A stretch of 64,000 bases of DNA from Streptomyces lichenis (lineage in GTDB: Bacteria > Actinomycetota > Actinomycetes > Streptomycetales > Streptomycetaceae), in the NCBI RefSeq assembly GCF_023218175.1, contig NZ_JALPTH010000021.1, positions 1 to 64,000 on the forward strand, read 5' to 3'. The notes under the pieces were generated by a model that saw nothing but the letters and a program-made list of their open reading frames with translations, did no database searches and had not been told where the DNA came from. The position numbers and the translations under genes were made by a program. Below are positions 43,606 through 52,572 of this stretch, one piece after another. The stretch's first letter is position 1, and each line of letters opens with the position of its first letter.

Positions 43606-43646
43606 ACCGCGGGGGTCGCGCACCAGGCGGAGCGCGCCCCCGCGGT
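43606..43646 (+). terminator. intra-operon hairpin between bldKB and bldKC
   Basis: A long stem (ACCGCGGGGG/CCCCCGCGGT, extended by CGCGC/GCGCG with one bulged T) around a 10-nt loop, 14 nt after the bldKB stop. It probably acts as a partial terminator or 3' stabiliser. Confidence 0.65.
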
Positions 43647-43693
43647 TCAGAGAACCAACCCCCCATCGTCTCCGCAGAGAGCAGCCTCCCGCC

Positions 43694-44671
43694 ATGCTTC
43701 AGTTCATCATCCGACGCCTCCTCGGCGCCGCCCTCACCTTGTTCCTGATCGGGGCGGTCACGTTCTTCCTCTTCGTCGCCGGCCCTTCCGACTACGCCTC
43801 GCTGGCGTGCGGCAAGGACTGCTCGCCGACCCGGATCGGGGAGATCCGTGAGGCGCTCGGACTCAACCTCCCCATCGCGAGCCAGTTCTGGCAGTTCATG
43901 TCGGGCATCGTGATGGGACGCGACTACCCGACCGGCCACTGCGACGCCCCGTGCCTGGGTGTGTCCTTCTACTCCGGTGACCTGGTCTGGGACACGATCA
44001 TGGACCGCTTCCCGCTGACCCTGTCGCTGACCATCGGCGGTCTGGCGATCTTCCTGGTCGTGGGTCTCGGTACGGGTCTGCTCGCCGCGTGGAAGCGCGG
44101 CACCGCGGTGGACAAGATCGCTTCCGGCGCCTCCATGGTGCTCAGCTCCTTCCAGATCTACTTCCTCGGGCCGATCGTGCTGACGATCTTCGTCTACAGC
44201 ACCGGCTGGATGGAGAACCCCAAGTACGTCCCGTTCACCGAGGACCCGGTCGGGTGGCTGGTGGGGCTTTCCCTGCCGATGATCGTCATGGCCACCATCT
44301 TCACCGCCCAGTACACCCGTATGGCCCGCTCGTCGATGATCGAACAGCTCCAGGAGGAGCATGTGCGCACCGCGCGCGCCAAGGGCCTGTCGCAGAGGTA
44401 CGTGTTCTTCCGCTACGCCTGGCGCGGCTCGCTCATCCCGATCGTCACCATCATCGGCATCGACATCAGCGCCCTGCTGGGCGGCGGTGTCGTCACCGAG
44501 CTGACCTTCTCGCTGCAGGGCATCGGACAGCTCGCCGTCATGGGTGCCACCCAGAAGGACCTGCCGCTCACCATGGGTGTGATGCTGTTCGGCGCCTTCT
44601 TCATCCTGCTGGTGAACATCCTCACGGACATCGTGTACGCCTACATCGACCCGCGTGTCCGGCTCTCCTAG
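43694..44671 (+). CDS. bldKC: peptide ABC transporter permease (BldKC-like, DppB type)
   Basis: The 325-aa permease begins MLQFIIRRLLGAALTLFLIG with a DppB-type N-terminus. A large extracellular loop with a Cys-rich region (CGKDC, CDAPC) follows. The cytoplasmic loop reads VRTARAKGLSQRYVFFRYAWR. About six TMs are present. It is 100 nt after bldKB and 15 nt before the ATPase gene. Confidence 0.88.
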   Translation: MLQFIIRRLLGAALTLFLIGAVTFFLFVAGPSDYASLACGKDCSPTRIGEIREALGLNLPIASQFWQFMSGIVMGRDYPTGHCDAPCLGVSFYSGDLVWDTIMDRFPLTLSLTIGGLAIFLVVGLGTGLLAAWKRGTAVDKIASGASMVLSSFQIYFLGPIVLTIFVYSTGWMENPKYVPFTEDPVGWLVGLSLPMIVMATIFTAQYTRMARSSMIEQLQEEHVRTARAKGLSQRYVFFRYAWRGSLIPIVTIIGIDISALLGGGVVTELTFSLQGIGQLAVMGATQKDLPLTMGVMLFGAFFILLVNILTDIVYAYIDPRVRLS

Positions 44672-44686
44672 GAAGACCCACCAACC

Positions 44687-45748
44687 GTGAGCACTCTCAC
44701 CAAGACCGAAGACACCCCGGCTGCCACCGCCCCGGAGGCCTTTCTCTCGGTCCGCGACCTGCGGGTGCGGTTCTCCACCGAGGACGGCATCGTCAAGGCG
44801 GTCGACGGGCTCTCCTTCGACGTCGAGCGCGGCAAGACCCTCGGCATCGTGGGCGAGTCGGGCTCGGGCAAGTCCGTCACCAACCTGACGGTCCTGGGCC
44901 TGCACAACCGCAAGACCACCGACATCCAGGGCGAGATCATCCTGGACGGCCAGGAGCTCAACTCCGCCCCGGAGCGGGAGATGGAGAAGCTCCGCGGCAA
45001 CAAGGCCGCGATGATCTTCCAGGACCCGCTGACCGCGCTCTCGCCGTACTACACGGTGGGCCGGCAGCTCTCCGAGCCGTTCATGAAGCACCGCGGCGCC
45101 TCCAAGAAGGAGGCGAGGGACCGCGCGATCGAGATGCTGACCAAGGTCGGCATCCCGCAGCCGCAGACCCGCTTCGACGACTACCCGCACCAGTTCTCCG
45201 GCGGTATGCGCCAGCGCGCCATGATCGCCATGGCCCTGATGTGCGACCCCGAGCTGCTGATCGCCGACGAGCCGACCACCGCGCTGGACGTCACCGTGCA
45301 GGCGCAGATCCTCGACCTGCTCAAGGACCTCCAGCAGGAGTTCGGCTCCGCGATCATCTTCATCACCCACGACCTGGGCGTCATCGCCAACATGGCGGAC
45401 GACCTGCTGGTGATGTACGCGGGCCGGGCCGTGGAGCGGGGCACTGTCCGCGAGGTCCTGCAGACCCCTTCGCACCCCTACACCTGGGGCCTGCTGAGCT
45501 CGATGCCGCGGCTGACCGGCGACATCGACGAGGAACTGGTGCCGATCCCGGGCTCGCCGCCCAGCCTGCTCAACCCGCCCTCGGGCTGCCCGTTCAATCC
45601 GCGGTGCGCGTACTCCGGCCATGTCGCCGACTCGCTGTGCACCACCGAGCGCCCGCCGCTCGCCCCCGGGCGCGCGGCCGCCTGCCACCTGACGGCCGGG
45701 CAGAAGCAGACGATCTTCGTCAACGAGATCAAGCCCAGGCTGGGCTAG
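44687..45748 (+). CDS. bldKD: oligopeptide ABC transporter ATPase (BldKD-like)
   Basis: The 353-aa ATPase has Walker A GESGSGKSVTNL, signature FSGGMRQRAMIAMAL, Walker B LLIADEPTTALD and the Opp/Dpp-specific C-terminal Cys-containing region (GCPFNPRCAYSG). It powers import with BldKE. GTG start has AGGAAGA upstream. Gap to bldKE is 14 nt. Confidence 0.92.
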   Translation: MSTLTKTEDTPAATAPEAFLSVRDLRVRFSTEDGIVKAVDGLSFDVERGKTLGIVGESGSGKSVTNLTVLGLHNRKTTDIQGEIILDGQELNSAPEREMEKLRGNKAAMIFQDPLTALSPYYTVGRQLSEPFMKHRGASKKEARDRAIEMLTKVGIPQPQTRFDDYPHQFSGGMRQRAMIAMALMCDPELLIADEPTTALDVTVQAQILDLLKDLQQEFGSAIIFITHDLGVIANMADDLLVMYAGRAVERGTVREVLQTPSHPYTWGLLSSMPRLTGDIDEELVPIPGSPPSLLNPPSGCPFNPRCAYSGHVADSLCTTERPPLAPGRAAACHLTAGQKQTIFVNEIKPRLG

Positions 45749-45762
45749 GAAGACGCAGGGAC

Positions 45763-46884
45763 ATGAGTAACAACGTCACTCTGCCGGAGCAGCAGGGCCC
45801 GGAGGCCGGCACCGCCGCCACCCGTGAGCCGCTGCTGGCGGTCGAGAACATGAAGATGCACTTCCCGATCTACGGCGGCTTCCCGATCAAGCGCAAGGTC
45901 GGGGCGGTGCGGGCGGTCGACGGGGTCGACTTCCAGGTCTTCCCCGGCGAGAGCCTGGGTCTGGTGGGCGAGTCCGGCTGCGGCAAGTCCACCACCGGGC
46001 GGATGGTCACCCGGCTCCTGGAGCCGACCGCCGGGAAGATCACCTACTCCGGGCGGGACATCACCCACGCCAAGCGCCGGGAACTGGCGCCGATCCGGTC
46101 CGAGATCCAGATGATCTTCCAGGACCCCTACTCCTCGCTCAACCCGCGCCAGACCGTCGGCACGATCATCAAGTCGCCGATGGAGATCAACGGGATCAAC
46201 CCGCCCGGCGGGCGCGAGAAGAAGGTCCGCGAGCTGCTGGAGCTGGTCGGCCTCAACCCCGAGCACTACAACCGCTTCCCGCACGAGTTCTCCGGCGGCC
46301 AGCGCCAGCGCATCGGGGTGGCCCGGGCGCTCGCCCTGGAGCCGAAGCTGATCGTCGCCGACGAGCCGGTCTCCGCGCTCGACGTCTCGATCCAGGCGCA
46401 GGTGGTCAACCTGCTGCAGAAGGTGCAGGACGAGCTGGGCATCGCCTTCCTCTTCATCGCCCACGACCTGGCCATCGTGCGGCACTTCTCGCACCGGGTC
46501 GCGGTGATGTACCTGGGCAAGATCGTGGAGGTCGCGGACCGGGAGTCGCTCTACACCCGGCCCCGCCACCCGTACACCCACGCGCTGCTCTCCGCGGTGC
46601 CCGAGGTGGACCTGGACACCGAGCACAAGGAGCGCATCCGCCTCGCCGGCGACGTGCCCTCCCCGATCTCCCCGCCGTCCGGCTGCCGCTTCCGCACCCG
46701 CTGCTGGAAGGCGCAGGACAAGTGCGCCACCGACGAACCGCCGCTGGTGCAGATCTCCGGGAACAAGGAGGGCCACCTGACGGCCTGCCACTTCCCCGAG
46801 GCACCCTCCATCGAGGCCCGCGTCGAGGACGTGGTGATGGACCCGGCCCTCGCGGCGCTGGAGAAGGACCACACCGAGGGCTGA
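45763..46884 (+). CDS. bldKE: oligopeptide ABC transporter ATPase (BldKE-like)
   Basis: The 373-aa ATPase has Walker A GESGCGKSTTGR, signature FSGGQRQRIGVAR, Walker B LIVADEPVSALD and the C-terminal oligopeptide-ATPase domain (GCRFRTRCWKAQDKC). It is the last gene of the bldK-like operon. The operon ends at a long hairpin. Confidence 0.92.
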   Translation: MSNNVTLPEQQGPEAGTAATREPLLAVENMKMHFPIYGGFPIKRKVGAVRAVDGVDFQVFPGESLGLVGESGCGKSTTGRMVTRLLEPTAGKITYSGRDITHAKRRELAPIRSEIQMIFQDPYSSLNPRQTVGTIIKSPMEINGINPPGGREKKVRELLELVGLNPEHYNRFPHEFSGGQRQRIGVARALALEPKLIVADEPVSALDVSIQAQVVNLLQKVQDELGIAFLFIAHDLAIVRHFSHRVAVMYLGKIVEVADRESLYTRPRHPYTHALLSAVPEVDLDTEHKERIRLAGDVPSPISPPSGCRFRTRCWKAQDKCATDEPPLVQISGNKEGHLTACHFPEAPSIEARVEDVVMDPALAALEKDHTEG

Positions 46885-47000
46885 CCCCCGCTCCGGCGGG
46901 GCCCCCACCCGCCAGGGCCGCTCACGCCCGCGCCCCGGCCGTCGGTGACGGCCGGGGCGCGCGGCGTTGTCAGCGGCCGGGACGGCGGGGACGGCGAAAG

Positions 47001-47043
47001 GGGGCGGGCCGCCCCGGTGCCCGGCACCGGGGCGGCCCGCCCC
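47001..47043. terminator. bidirectional terminator, bldKE / secreted protein
   Basis: A perfect stem of about 20 bp (GGGGCGGGCCGCCCCGGTGC) with a 3-nt loop lies between the convergent bldKE and the secreted-protein gene. Confidence 0.85.
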
Positions 47044-47064
47044 TTCCCTCGCGGTCCCGAGGGG

Positions 47065-47595
47065 TCAGGAGTACTGCAGACCCCAGAGGTTGCTGTTCTT
47101 CTTGACCGGGTAGGTGCCCGGCTTCTTGTAGACCGTCGTCAGCTTGCACGCGCCGCCGGCGCCCGTGTAGACCCGGTACTTGTGCGCGGTGAAGCTCCTC
47201 GCCTCGTGGTACATCATCAGCCGGCCCTTGGACTTGCCCGCCTTGCGCTGGACGGTGGCGGCGTAGGACCAGCGGTCGGACTTGGTCCAGGACTTGCCGA
47301 TGGTCGCCGAGAAGGACGCGCTGGCCTTGGTGAAGATCACACCCGCCTCGGCGCCGACGGTGGCCGTGCCCTCGGCCTTCCAGGTGCCTTCCTTGCTCTT
47401 GGCGTAGGTGATCGTCACACCGGGGCGCGCCCAGTCGCTGTGGACGTTGGTCGGCTTCCACACCGTCTTCTTGTTGATGATGGCGATGTAGGTGCCGCGG
47501 TCGGCGCAGGCCGCCTGCGCCGGGGAGGCGGTGGCGATGATCGCCCCACCGCTCGCGAGCGCGGTGGCCAGCACGACATTCAGTGCACGTCTCAA
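47065..47595 (-). CDS. small secreted protein with TTG start
   Basis: The 176-aa precursor has a clear Sec signal peptide (RRALNVVLATALASGGAIIA with cleavage after SPAQA). The mature protein of about 147 aa has Cys residues (CADRG and GACKLTT) that may form a disulfide, and a basic, Tyr/Trp-rich beta-type sequence (GTATVGAEAGVIFTKASASF). I do not recognise it. The start is TTG at 47595 with AGAGGA 7 nt upstream; no ATG or GTG gives a proper signal peptide. It lies alone between the bldK operon and the second peptide ABC operon. Confidence 0.72.
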   Translation of the reverse strand: MRRALNVVLATALASGGAIIATASPAQAACADRGTYIAIINKKTVWKPTNVHSDWARPGVTITYAKSKEGTWKAEGTATVGAEAGVIFTKASASFSATIGKSWTKSDRWSYAATVQRKAGKSKGRLMMYHEARSFTAHKYRVYTGAGGACKLTTVYKKPGTYPVKKNSNLWGLQYS

Positions 47596-47928
47596 GACAA
47601 GGTCCTCTTCTCCCGTTGCCGGTCCGGCCGGCGGGCCGTCCCGATGGGGAAGAGACTGCCGTGACTTTGATCGTGAACACAGCGAGTTGAGCAAGATCTG
47701 AGCTGGGGAATCGGCCGAAAACAAGCGGAGTTCGGGATTCCTGGCGGTCCGTCCGGACATGTCCGTGGCGTGCCGGGCGGAGGAGCCTCGTCCGCCTCAC
47801 CCGTACGGCCCATCACCCCGCCCGCACGGACGCGCCCGGGGTGCCCCTCACGCCCGCCGGGGCGATGGTCGGGTTCCGACGCCGTGGCGCCCGCACGGCG
47901 TGAGCCCGCCGAGCGCCCGGGAGGACCC
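47596..47928. promoter_or_regulatory. divergent region, secreted protein versus second ABC operon
   Basis: A 333-nt gap without a convincing gene. A perfect 12-bp palindrome CGGACATGTCCG (47754-47765) is a possible operator. AT-richer sequence at 47650-47710 (GACTTTGATCGTGAACACAG) probably contains the minus-strand promoter. Confidence 0.4.
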
Positions 47929-49551
47929 ATGCGGAAAGCCGCCCCCGCCGCCTGGGCCGCCTGCGCGGTGGCCGCCGTGCTCGCCCTGGCCTCCTGCACC
48001 GGGCCGCCGGCCGCGGCGGGCGGGCCCGACGGGATCCTGACCTCCTCCTGGGGCGACCCGCAGAACCCCATCGAGCCGGCCAACACCAACGAGGTCCAGG
48101 GCGGCAAGGTCCTCGACATGGTCTTCCGCGGCCTCAAGCGCTACGACCCGAGGACCGGTGAGGCCCAGGACATGGTGGCCCAGTCCATCACCACCGCCGA
48201 CGCCCGCACCTTCACCGTCACCCTCAAGCCCGGCTGGGCCTTCTCCGACGGCGAACCGGTCACCGCCCGCTCGTTCACCGACGCCTGGAACTACGGCGCC
48301 CATGTGGACAACACCCAGAACAACGCCCCGTTCTTCGCCGACATCGAGGGCTACGACCAGGTCCACCCCGAGTCCGGCAAGCCCACCGCCAAGACCATGC
48401 GGGGCCTGAGGGTCACCGGGGAGCGCACCTTCACCGCCACCCTGACCGCCCCCTACCCGGCCTGGCCGGACACCCTGGGCTACCAGGCCTTCCTGCCGCT
48501 GCCCCGGGCGTTCTTCACCGACCACGACGGCTGGCTGGACAAGCCGGTCGGCAACGGCCCGTACCGGATCGAGTCCTACGCCAAGGGCAGCGGGATGAAG
48601 CTGCGCCGCTGGGACGGCTACCGGGGCCCCGACCAGGCCCGCAACGGCGGCGTGGACCTGGTCGTCTACACCGACAGCAACACCGCGTACACCGATCTGA
48701 TGGCCGGCAACCTCGACCTGGTGGACGACATCCCCGCCACCCAGCTGAAGTTCGTCAAGAGCGACCTGGGCGACCGGTACACCAACCAGCCGGCCCTGAT
48801 CATCCAGACCCTGGTCTTCCCGATGTACCGCAAGGAATGGGCCCGCCCCGGGATGGAGAAGGTGCGCCGGGGGCTGTCCATGGCCATCGACCGCGAGCAG
48901 ATCACCCGCCGCATCTACCAGCGCACCCGCACCCCGGCCGACGACTGGACCTCGCCCGCGCTGGGCGACGGCGGCGGCTACCGGGCGCTGTGCGGGGACG
49001 CCTGCCGCTACGACCCGGCCGCCGCCCGCCGGCTGATCGCCGAGGGCGGCGGACTGCCCGGCGGGAGGCTGACGCTCACCTCCAACGTGGACACCGGCTC
49101 CCACCGGGCCTGGATGGACGCCGTCTGCAACAGCGTCAACAACGCGCTCGGCAAGCGCACCGCCTGCACCGTGGACCCGATCGGCACCTTCGCCGACTTC
49201 CGCAACCGGATCACCTCCTACCGGATGAGCGGACCGTTCCGCTCCGGCTGGCAGGCCGACTACCCGCTGATCCAGAACTTCCTGGAGCCGCTCTACCGCT
49301 CGGGCGGCTCCTCCAACCACGGCAAGTTCAGCGACCAGGCCTTCGACACGCTCGTGGACACCGCCAACGCCCGCCCCGACCCGGCCGACGCGGTCGGCGA
49401 CTTCCAGGCCGCCGAACGCGTCCTCGCCGCGCAGATGCCGGCCATCCCGCTCTGGTACCAGAACGGCAGCGCCGGCTGGTCGAAGCGGCTCACCGGGGTG
49501 GCCCTCAACCAGTTCAGCGTCCCCGTCTACGACCGGATCACGGTCGTCTGA
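47929..49551 (+). CDS. peptide-binding lipoprotein of the second family 5 ABC operon
   Basis: The 540-aa lipoprotein has signal peptide AACAVAAVLALASCTG with lipobox LASC, then the family 5 binding fold (PQNPIEPANTNEVQGGKV; LNQFSVPVYDRITVV). GGGAGGA precedes the ATG. It starts a five-gene operon of the same layout as a dipeptide/oligopeptide transporter, but lipoprotein first. Peptide or opine uptake; substrate unknown. Confidence 0.9.
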   Translation: MRKAAPAAWAACAVAAVLALASCTGPPAAAGGPDGILTSSWGDPQNPIEPANTNEVQGGKVLDMVFRGLKRYDPRTGEAQDMVAQSITTADARTFTVTLKPGWAFSDGEPVTARSFTDAWNYGAHVDNTQNNAPFFADIEGYDQVHPESGKPTAKTMRGLRVTGERTFTATLTAPYPAWPDTLGYQAFLPLPRAFFTDHDGWLDKPVGNGPYRIESYAKGSGMKLRRWDGYRGPDQARNGGVDLVVYTDSNTAYTDLMAGNLDLVDDIPATQLKFVKSDLGDRYTNQPALIIQTLVFPMYRKEWARPGMEKVRRGLSMAIDREQITRRIYQRTRTPADDWTSPALGDGGGYRALCGDACRYDPAAARRLIAEGGGLPGGRLTLTSNVDTGSHRAWMDAVCNSVNNALGKRTACTVDPIGTFADFRNRITSYRMSGPFRSGWQADYPLIQNFLEPLYRSGGSSNHGKFSDQAFDTLVDTANARPDPADAVGDFQAAERVLAAQMPAIPLWYQNGSAGWSKRLTGVALNQFSVPVYDRITVV

Positions 49552-49567
49552 ACCGCAGGGAGGACCG

Positions 49568-50491
49568 ATGGGCCGGTATGTGATCCGGCGGGCGCTGCAG
49601 ATGGTGCCCGTCTTCCTCGGCAGCACCCTGCTGATCTTCGTCATGGTGTACGCGCTCGGCGACCCGGTCGCCGCGCTCTTCGGCGACAAGGCCCCCGACC
49701 CCGCCACCGCCGCCCGGATCCGCCACGACCTCTACCTCGACCAGCCGCTGTGGCGGCAGTACCTGCACTACATGGGGCAGATCCTGCACGGCGACTTCGG
49801 CTCCGCCTTCAACGGCCAGCCGGTCACCGAGCTGATGGCCGCCGCCTTCCCGGTCACCCTCAAGCTCACCCTGGTCGCCGTCGTCCTGGAGGCCGTCTTC
49901 GGCATCGCCCTCGGGGTGGCCAGCGGACTGCGCCGGGGGCGCCCGCTGGACACCGGACTGCTGGCACTCACCCTGATCGTCATCTCGGTGCCCACCTTCG
50001 TCTCCGGCTACCTCCTCCAGCTGGTCTTCGGGGTCAAGCTCGGCTGGACCCGGCCCTCGGTCTCACCCGCCGCCCGCCTGGACGAACTGCTGCTCCCCGG
50101 CCTCGTGCTGGCGCTGGTCTCGCTCGCCTACGTCACCCGGCTCAGCCGCACCTCGGTCGCCGAGAACGCCCGCGCCGACTACGTCCGCACTGCCGTCGCC
50201 AAGGGACTGCCCCGCCACCGGGTGGTCAGCCGCCATCTGCTGCGCAACTCGCTGATCCCGGTGGTCACCTTCATCGGCGCCGACATCGGGGCGCTGATGG
50301 GCGGCGCCATCGTCACCGAGCGGATCTTCAACATCCACGGCGTCGGCTACCAGCTCTACCAGGGCATCCTGCGCAACAACGCCCCCACCGTGGTCGGCTT
50401 CGTCACCGTCCTGGTCATCGTCTTCCTGCTGGCCAACCTGCTCGTGGACCTGCTCTACGCGGTCCTGGACCCGAGGATCCGGCATGCCTGA
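49568..50491 (+). CDS. peptide ABC transporter permease (DppB type)
   Basis: The 307-aa permease starts MGRYVIRRALQMVPVFLGST, as in DppB, and has a DYVRTAVAKGLPRHRVVSRH ATPase-contact loop. About six TMs. It is 16 nt after the lipoprotein gene and overlaps the next permease by 8 nt. Confidence 0.93.
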   Translation: MGRYVIRRALQMVPVFLGSTLLIFVMVYALGDPVAALFGDKAPDPATAARIRHDLYLDQPLWRQYLHYMGQILHGDFGSAFNGQPVTELMAAAFPVTLKLTLVAVVLEAVFGIALGVASGLRRGRPLDTGLLALTLIVISVPTFVSGYLLQLVFGVKLGWTRPSVSPAARLDELLLPGLVLALVSLAYVTRLSRTSVAENARADYVRTAVAKGLPRHRVVSRHLLRNSLIPVVTFIGADIGALMGGAIVTERIFNIHGVGYQLYQGILRNNAPTVVGFVTVLVIVFLLANLLVDLLYAVLDPRIRHA

Positions 50492-51473
50492 CACCCGCGA
50501 CCCGGCCGCGGACCCGGACGACGCCCGCTCCCCGTACGGCAATCCGCACGAAGCCGTCGCCCCCACCGGCGGCGGGGGAGCGCTGGACCTGGCCGCCGGC
50601 GAGGCGGGCACCCTGGGCGCGCCCGAGCGGCCCCGGAGCCTCTGGTCCGACGCCCGCCACCAGCTCGCCCGCGACCCGGTCTTCCTGCTCTCCGCCCTGC
50701 TCATCGCCTTCCTGCTGTTCATCGCCGCCTGGCCCGGGGCACTCGCGAGCGGCGACCCGCTCTCCTGCGACCTGGCGCTCTCCCAGGAGGGCTCCCGGCC
50801 CGGCGCGCCCTTCGGCTACGACACCCAGGGCTGCGACGTCTTCACCCGCACCGTGTACGGGGCCCGGGCCTCCATCACCGTCGGGGTCTGCGCCACCCTG
50901 GGCACCGCCCTGCTCGGCGGGGTGCTCGGCGCGCTGGCCGGGTTCTTCGGCGGCTGGTGGGACGCCCTGCTCTCCCGGCTGGCCGACGTCTTCTTCGGCA
51001 TCCCGGTGATCCTCGGCGGGCTGGTGCTGCTCTCGGTGGTGACCAGCTCCACGGTCTGGCCGGTGGTCGGCTTCATCGTGCTGCTCGGCTGGCCCCAGGT
51101 GGCCCGGATCGCCCGCGGCGCCGTCCTCGCCACCGCCCAGGCCGACTACGTCCAGGCGGCCCGGGCGCTGGGCGCCGGCCGGGGCCGCACCCTGCTGCGC
51201 CATGTCGCGCCCAACGCCGTCGCCCCGGTCATCGTGGTCGCCACCATCGCGCTCGGCACCTATATCGCCCTGGAGGCCACCCTCTCCTTCCTCGGCGTCG
51301 GACTGCGCCCGCCCACCGTCTCCTGGGGCATCGACATCTCCAACGCCGCCCCGCAGATCCGCAACGCCCCGCACATGCTGCTCTGGCCCGCCGGGGCGCT
51401 CAGCCTCACCGTCCTCGCCTTCATCCTGCTCGGCGACGCCGTCCGCGACGCCCTCGACCCCAAGCTGCGCTGA
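50484..51473 (+). CDS. peptide ABC transporter permease (DppC type)
   Basis: The 329-aa permease has a 50-residue Pro-rich cytoplasmic N-terminus and a first TM (VFLLSALLIAFLLFIAAWPG). The loop YVQAARALGAGRGRTLLRHV contacts the ATPase. It overlaps the DppB-type gene and precedes the first ATPase by 37 nt. Confidence 0.93.
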   Translation: MPDTRDPAADPDDARSPYGNPHEAVAPTGGGGALDLAAGEAGTLGAPERPRSLWSDARHQLARDPVFLLSALLIAFLLFIAAWPGALASGDPLSCDLALSQEGSRPGAPFGYDTQGCDVFTRTVYGARASITVGVCATLGTALLGGVLGALAGFFGGWWDALLSRLADVFFGIPVILGGLVLLSVVTSSTVWPVVGFIVLLGWPQVARIARGAVLATAQADYVQAARALGAGRGRTLLRHVAPNAVAPVIVVATIALGTYIALEATLSFLGVGLRPPTVSWGIDISNAAPQIRNAPHMLLWPAGALSLTVLAFILLGDAVRDALDPKLR

Positions 51474-51510
51474 ACCCCGTACGCCACCGGTACGACAGCG
51501 AGGAGCCGCC

Positions 51511-52572
51511 GTGTCCGACACCCTGCGCCCGACGACCCCGGCGCCCGCCGCCACCGCCGCACCCGCACCGGACGGGCCGCCGCCGGCCGCCCCGCTGCTC
51601 GACGTCCAGGGCCTGCGGGTGGAGTTCCGCACCCGGGACGGGGTGGCCCGCGCGGTCAACGGGGTCAGCTACCAGGTCCACCCCGGTGAGACCCTGGCCG
51701 TGCTCGGCGAGTCCGGCTCCGGCAAGTCCGTCACCGCCCAGGCCGTGATGGGCATCCTGGACACCCCGCCCGGCAAGGTCACCGGCGGCCGGGTCCTCTT
51801 CCACGGCCGCGATCTGCTCACCCTCCCCGAGGACGAGCGCCGCAGGCTGCGCGGGGCGCGGATGGCGATGGTCTTCCAGGACGCGCTCTCCGCGCTCAAC
51901 CCGGTGATGACCGTCGGCGACCAGCTCGCCGAGATGTTCACCGTGCACCGCGGCGCCTCCCGGCGGGACGCCCGGGCCCGGGCGGTGGAGCTGATGGACC
52001 GGGTCCGCATCCCGGCCGCCCGGGAGCGGGCCCGCGACTACCCGCACCAGTTCTCCGGCGGGATGCGCCAGCGGATCATGATCGCCATGGCCATCGCGCT
52101 CGAACCCGAGCTGCTGATCGCCGACGAACCCACCACCGCCCTGGACGTCACCGTCCAGGCCCAGGTGATGGACCTGCTCGCCGAGCTCCGCCGCGACCTG
52201 GGCACCGCCCTGGTGCTGATCACCCATGACCTCGGGGTGGTCGCCGAGGTCGCCGACCGGATCGCCGTGATGTACGCGGGCCGGATCGTGGAGACCGCCC
52301 CGGTGCACGCCCTCTACGAGCGCCCGGCCCACCCCTACACCCGGGGCCTGCTGGACTCCGTGCCGCGGCTGGACCGGCGGGACGGGGAGCTGTACGCGAT
52401 CCAGGGGATGCCGCCGAGCCTCACCCGGGTGCCGCCCGGCTGCGCCTTCCATCCCCGCTGCCCGCGCGCCCGGGAGGTCTGCCGCACCGAGGAACCGCCC
52501 TCGCATCCGGTCGCCGACGGCCGCGCCAGCGCCTGCCACTTCTGGAAGGAGACCCTCGATGACCTCCGCTGA
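51511..52572 (+). CDS. peptide ABC transporter ATPase (DppD type)
   Basis: The 353-aa ATPase has Walker A GESGSGKSVTAQ, signature FSGGMRQRIMIAMAI, Walker B LLIADEPTTALD and C-terminal Cys region GCAFHPRCPRAREVC. GTG start with GAGGAG upstream. It overlaps the second ATPase gene by 14 nt. Confidence 0.94.
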   Translation: MSDTLRPTTPAPAATAAPAPDGPPPAAPLLDVQGLRVEFRTRDGVARAVNGVSYQVHPGETLAVLGESGSGKSVTAQAVMGILDTPPGKVTGGRVLFHGRDLLTLPEDERRRLRGARMAMVFQDALSALNPVMTVGDQLAEMFTVHRGASRRDARARAVELMDRVRIPAARERARDYPHQFSGGMRQRIMIAMAIALEPELLIADEPTTALDVTVQAQVMDLLAELRRDLGTALVLITHDLGVVAEVADRIAVMYAGRIVETAPVHALYERPAHPYTRGLLDSVPRLDRRDGELYAIQGMPPSLTRVPPGCAFHPRCPRAREVCRTEEPPSHPVADGRASACHFWKETLDDLR

